A stretch of 35,582 nucleotides of DNA from Staphylococcus simulans (GTDB lineage: Bacteria > Bacillota > Bacilli > Staphylococcales > Staphylococcaceae). The notes beneath the pieces were generated by a model that saw only the letters and a list, made by a program, of their open reading frames with translations, had not been told where the DNA came from and did not search any database. The DNA is taken from positions 1 through 35,582 of the forward strand of contig NZ_PZGG01000022.1 in the NCBI RefSeq assembly GCF_003043455.1, read 5' to 3'. This document shows, piece after piece, positions 32,930-35,582 of this stretch (position 1 is the first letter of the stretch; the number at the start of each line of letters is the position of its first letter). Position numbers and translations under genes: made by a program.

Positions 32930-33691
32930 ATGGAAATTCTAACAGTATCCAATTTAACAAAAGTATTTGGAAACAAGCATGTGGCGCATGAAGTGCTAAA
33001 AGGCATATCGTTTAAAGTTGAAAAAGGTGAATTCATTTCAATTATGGGACCTTCAGGTTCTGGTAAAACGACATTATTGAATATGTTAAGTTCCATTGAC
33101 TATATTACACAAGGTTCAGTCGAACTTAACGGACATCAATTACAAAATTTAAGTAACAAAGCACTTTCAGAAGTGCGTAAAAAAGAAATCGGCTTTATTT
33201 TCCAAGATTATAATTTATTAGACACGTTGACAGTTAAGGAAAATATTATGTTGCCGCTATCTATTCAAAAGTTATCCAAAACAGAAGTGGATGCACGCTT
33301 TGATGAAGTGACAGAAACATTAGGTATTAGAGATTTAGCAAACAAATATCCATCAGAAGTTTCAGGTGGTCAGAAACAAAGAGTTTCTGCAGCACGTGCC
33401 TTTATCACACGCCCAGCAATTATCTTCGCAGATGAACCGACAGGGGCGCTAGATTCTAAAAGTGCACAAGATTTATTAAGACGTTTGAAAAATATGAATG
33501 AACGTTTTGACACGACTATTTTAATGGTGACACATGACCCTGCAGCAGCTAGTTATTCAAACCGTGTCATTATGTTGAAAGACGGTCAGATTTATTCTGA
33601 GTTATATCAAGGTGAACGTTCAAAACAAGCATTCTATAAAGAAATTATTCAAGCACAAAGTGTCTTGGGCGGTGTGTCTTATGACGTTTAG
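32930..33691 (+). CDS. vraF: Peptide-sensing/detoxification ABC ATPase VraF
   Basis: BceA-type ATPase of 253 aa: Walker A GPSGSGKT at 40-47, Q-loop FIFQDYN, signature VSGGQKQRV, Walker B IIFADEP and switch His in VTHDP. With VraG it senses bacitracin- and polymyxin-like peptides and signals to GraS. AAAGGAG before the ATG; a 90-bp gap from graS may hold a separate promoter (TATAAA near 32892). It overlaps vraG by 11 nt. Confidence 0.94.
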   Translation: MEILTVSNLTKVFGNKHVAHEVLKGISFKVEKGEFISIMGPSGSGKTTLLNMLSSIDYITQGSVELNGHQLQNLSNKALSEVRKKEIGFIFQDYNLLDTLTVKENIMLPLSIQKLSKTEVDARFDEVTETLGIRDLANKYPSEVSGGQKQRVSAARAFITRPAIIFADEPTGALDSKSAQDLLRRLKNMNERFDTTILMVTHDPAAASYSNRVIMLKDGQIYSELYQGERSKQAFYKEIIQAQSVLGGVSYDV

Positions 33692-35579
33692 ACATATTGT
33701 ATTTAAGAACTTAAGACAAAACATCAGACATTATGGTTTGTATCTTTTTTCACTCATCATGAGTATCGCCTTGTACTTTAGCTTTGTGACATTAAAATAT
33801 ACAGAAACAATCAACAATAGTGAATCTTCGAAATTGATTCAAAAGGGTGCGAGTTTAGGTAGTGTGGTACTGTTCATTATCATTATTGTCTTTTTAATGT
33901 ATGTGAATCAGCTCTTCATTAAACAGAGAGATAAGGAACTTGGACTCTATCAATTAATCGGATTAACAAAAGCCAATGTGATTCGTATGTCGATGTTAGA
34001 ACAATTTGCGATATTTATTGTGACAGGTCTCATCGGTATGGTTGTTGGATTACTAGGATCGAGATTTTTATTGTTGATTGTGACGAAATTGATGCAAATG
34101 AATGAAACGGTACATCTGCAATTTAGCTTAAAAGCAGTAGGCGCAACGGCATTGATGTTAGTAATTGCGTACATCTTAGTTATTGTGCAAAACGCAATCT
34201 TTATCAAACGACGTTCAATTTTAAAATTAATGCAGTCTCGTCGTACGAGTGATGTGAAGTCAAATAAAATTACAGTACTTGAAACAATCAGTGGTATTGT
34301 AGGGCTTGCGATGATTATTTCAGGATATGTTATGGCGGTTGATACAAAACTATTAGCTAATATGGCTATTCCGTTTTTAGTTTTATTCCTGACAATTGTC
34401 GGTGCTTATTTATTCTTTAGAAGTACAGTATCTTTATTGTTCAAGGCATTAAAGAAAAGAAAAAAAGGTCAGGTTTCAATTAATGATGTCATTTTCACGT
34501 CATCTATTATGCATCGTATGAAAAAGAATGCCTTATCTTTAACTATTATTGCGGTCATTTCTGCGATTACTGTAACAGTCCTCTGCTTTAGTGCCATACA
34601 AATGAAGTTGGAAAAAGTACATCTCAATATGTTTTCACCATATGATGTGACAATGCAGTCGAAACACGATGCAGACGAATATGAAAAAGCATTAAAAAAA
34701 CATCATATCGATTATGACTTAAATTATAAAGAATTGTTGATGGTACAGAATCAGAAGAATAATTTATTTGATAAAAGCATCGGAGATGTGATGAACATAC
34801 GTGTCACAAGTGAAAAATATGTCGACAATGCAGGACTCTCTGATCATACGGCAAAACTTTCACACCCTTTTGGAACAGGTATGCTCTTAAAGCCGATTAC
34901 GAATGATTCTTATGTGGAATTTACAGATAAAAATCAAAAACCATTTGCACGTGTTAAAGTGCAAAAAAACACACTTGATACACGCTTTGGCATGGCGACT
35001 ATAGGCGGTGGTCCATTATTAATCGTCAATGATGAAGACTATCGTTTATTGAAAGAGAAAGGGCAAGTAGATAAAGATGACCTTTCTTCACAATATGGCT
35101 TTACTATTACAGATAAGTCTCAAATGAAAGAAGCTTCAAAAGCATTGGATGAAGTTGACCCAGGTTATGAGACAAAAGAAGAAATAGCTAAAGATAATAG
35201 AGAAAATAATGGTATGTTCTTATTCATATCATCATTCTTAGGTATTGCTTTCTTAATTGCGGCAGGTTGTATTATCTACATTAAACAAATGGATGAAACA
35301 ACAGATGAAATCGGTAACTTTAAAATATTGAGAAAGCTAGGTTATACACAAAATGACATGCGTCACGGTTTAAAACTTAAAATCATGTTCAATTTTGGTT
35401 TGCCTTTAATTGTGGGGTTAGCACATGCATACTTTGCATCTTGGGCCTTCTTGAACTTAATGGGATCTGATGATCATTCTCCAGTCTTTATTGTAATGGG
35501 AGTTTATACATTGATTTATGCTTCCTTTGCGGTTATTGCTTATGTACACACAAAACGTACTATAAAACAGTCAATATAG
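33681..35579 (+). CDS. vraG: Peptide-sensing/detoxification ABC permease VraG
   Basis: BceB-type permease of 632 aa, complete; the stop is three bases before the window's end. Ten membrane segments are arranged as a group of eight or so in residues 1-320 (FtsX-like cores), then a large extracellular domain of about 200 residues (about 315-515) typical of Bce-type sensors, then a C-terminal FtsX core. I use the ATG at 33681 (MTFRHIVFKNLRQNIRHY), which overlaps the vraF stop, rather than the longer frame from 33612, which lies inside vraF. In S. aureus the outer loop governs peptide sensing by GraS. Confidence 0.93.
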   Translation: MTFRHIVFKNLRQNIRHYGLYLFSLIMSIALYFSFVTLKYTETINNSESSKLIQKGASLGSVVLFIIIIVFLMYVNQLFIKQRDKELGLYQLIGLTKANVIRMSMLEQFAIFIVTGLIGMVVGLLGSRFLLLIVTKLMQMNETVHLQFSLKAVGATALMLVIAYILVIVQNAIFIKRRSILKLMQSRRTSDVKSNKITVLETISGIVGLAMIISGYVMAVDTKLLANMAIPFLVLFLTIVGAYLFFRSTVSLLFKALKKRKKGQVSINDVIFTSSIMHRMKKNALSLTIIAVISAITVTVLCFSAIQMKLEKVHLNMFSPYDVTMQSKHDADEYEKALKKHHIDYDLNYKELLMVQNQKNNLFDKSIGDVMNIRVTSEKYVDNAGLSDHTAKLSHPFGTGMLLKPITNDSYVEFTDKNQKPFARVKVQKNTLDTRFGMATIGGGPLLIVNDEDYRLLKEKGQVDKDDLSSQYGFTITDKSQMKEASKALDEVDPGYETKEEIAKDNRENNGMFLFISSFLGIAFLIAAGCIIYIKQMDETTDEIGNFKILRKLGYTQNDMRHGLKLKIMFNFGLPLIVGLAHAYFASWAFLNLMGSDDHSPVFIVMGVYTLIYASFAVIAYVHTKRTIKQSI

Positions 35580-35582
35580 TAT

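Noticed and set aside
33612-33680. Longer N-terminus for VraG
   Set aside because: The extra residues lie entirely inside vraF, and the ATG overlap at 33681 with a family-typical start is more convincing.

Overview
The window is chromosomal DNA of a low-GC Gram-positive bacterium, almost certainly a Staphylococcus. The evidence is the gene order mntABC/mntR - tarA - tarH/tarG-tarB-tarX-tarD - pbp4/abcA - nupC - fhuCBG - lipase-like esterase - graRS-vraFG, which follows S. aureus, together with the AT-rich codon use, strong Shine-Dalgarno (SD) sites and many intrinsic terminators. Differences from S. aureus (extra thrS, no graX, no dihydroxyacetone kinase genes after fhuG) suggest another species, perhaps of the S. 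carnosus/simulans group. That last step is inference.

Layout. 1-3.6 kb: a manganese ABC importer (mntABC, minus strand) whose long structured 3' UTR looks like the sRNA RsaC, divergent from its repressor mntR; a DtxR-type operator sits at the mntA start point. 3.7-6.5 kb: PAP2 phosphatase, GNAT acetyltransferase, M50-like membrane protein and LacA/NodL-type acetyltransferase. 6.6-17.8 kb: wall teichoic acid genes, interrupted between tarA and tarH by an accessory block: an MFS transporter, a DUF2200 protein, a T-box-controlled second-type threonyl-tRNA synthetase, an 880-bp hairpin-rich non-coding stretch and a DUF2294/MpsC-like gene. 17.8-21.1 kb: pbp4 and abcA, divergent, with overlapping promoters. 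21.4-24 kb: nupC, an sRNA matching RsaD by position, promoter and CodY-like box, and a YitT-family gene. 23.9-27 kb: Fur-controlled fhuCBG siderophore importer. 27.1-30.3 kb: a hypothetical gene, a YkvI-family membrane protein and an alpha/beta hydrolase. 30.4-35.58 kb: a GNAT gene, then graR-graS-vraF-vraG, the cationic-peptide sensing and detoxification module, which ends just inside the window.

How the genes work together. TarA and TarB make the first two committed steps of teichoic acid linkage-unit synthesis, TarD supplies CDP-glycerol, and TarGH exports the polymer. PBP4, AbcA and GraRS-VraFG all act on the same cell envelope. Three metal-responsive controls can be read from the DNA: MntR (mntA), Fur (fhuC) and a previously unflagged Zur-type box inside the thrS promoter.

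The most striking object is the ThrRS at 9.58-11.49 kb. It keeps the zinc and aminoacylation residues but has lost the editing-site histidines and cysteine, and it appears to be governed by both a Zur operator and a threonine T-box. This suggests a zinc-starvation ThrRS paralogue without proofreading.
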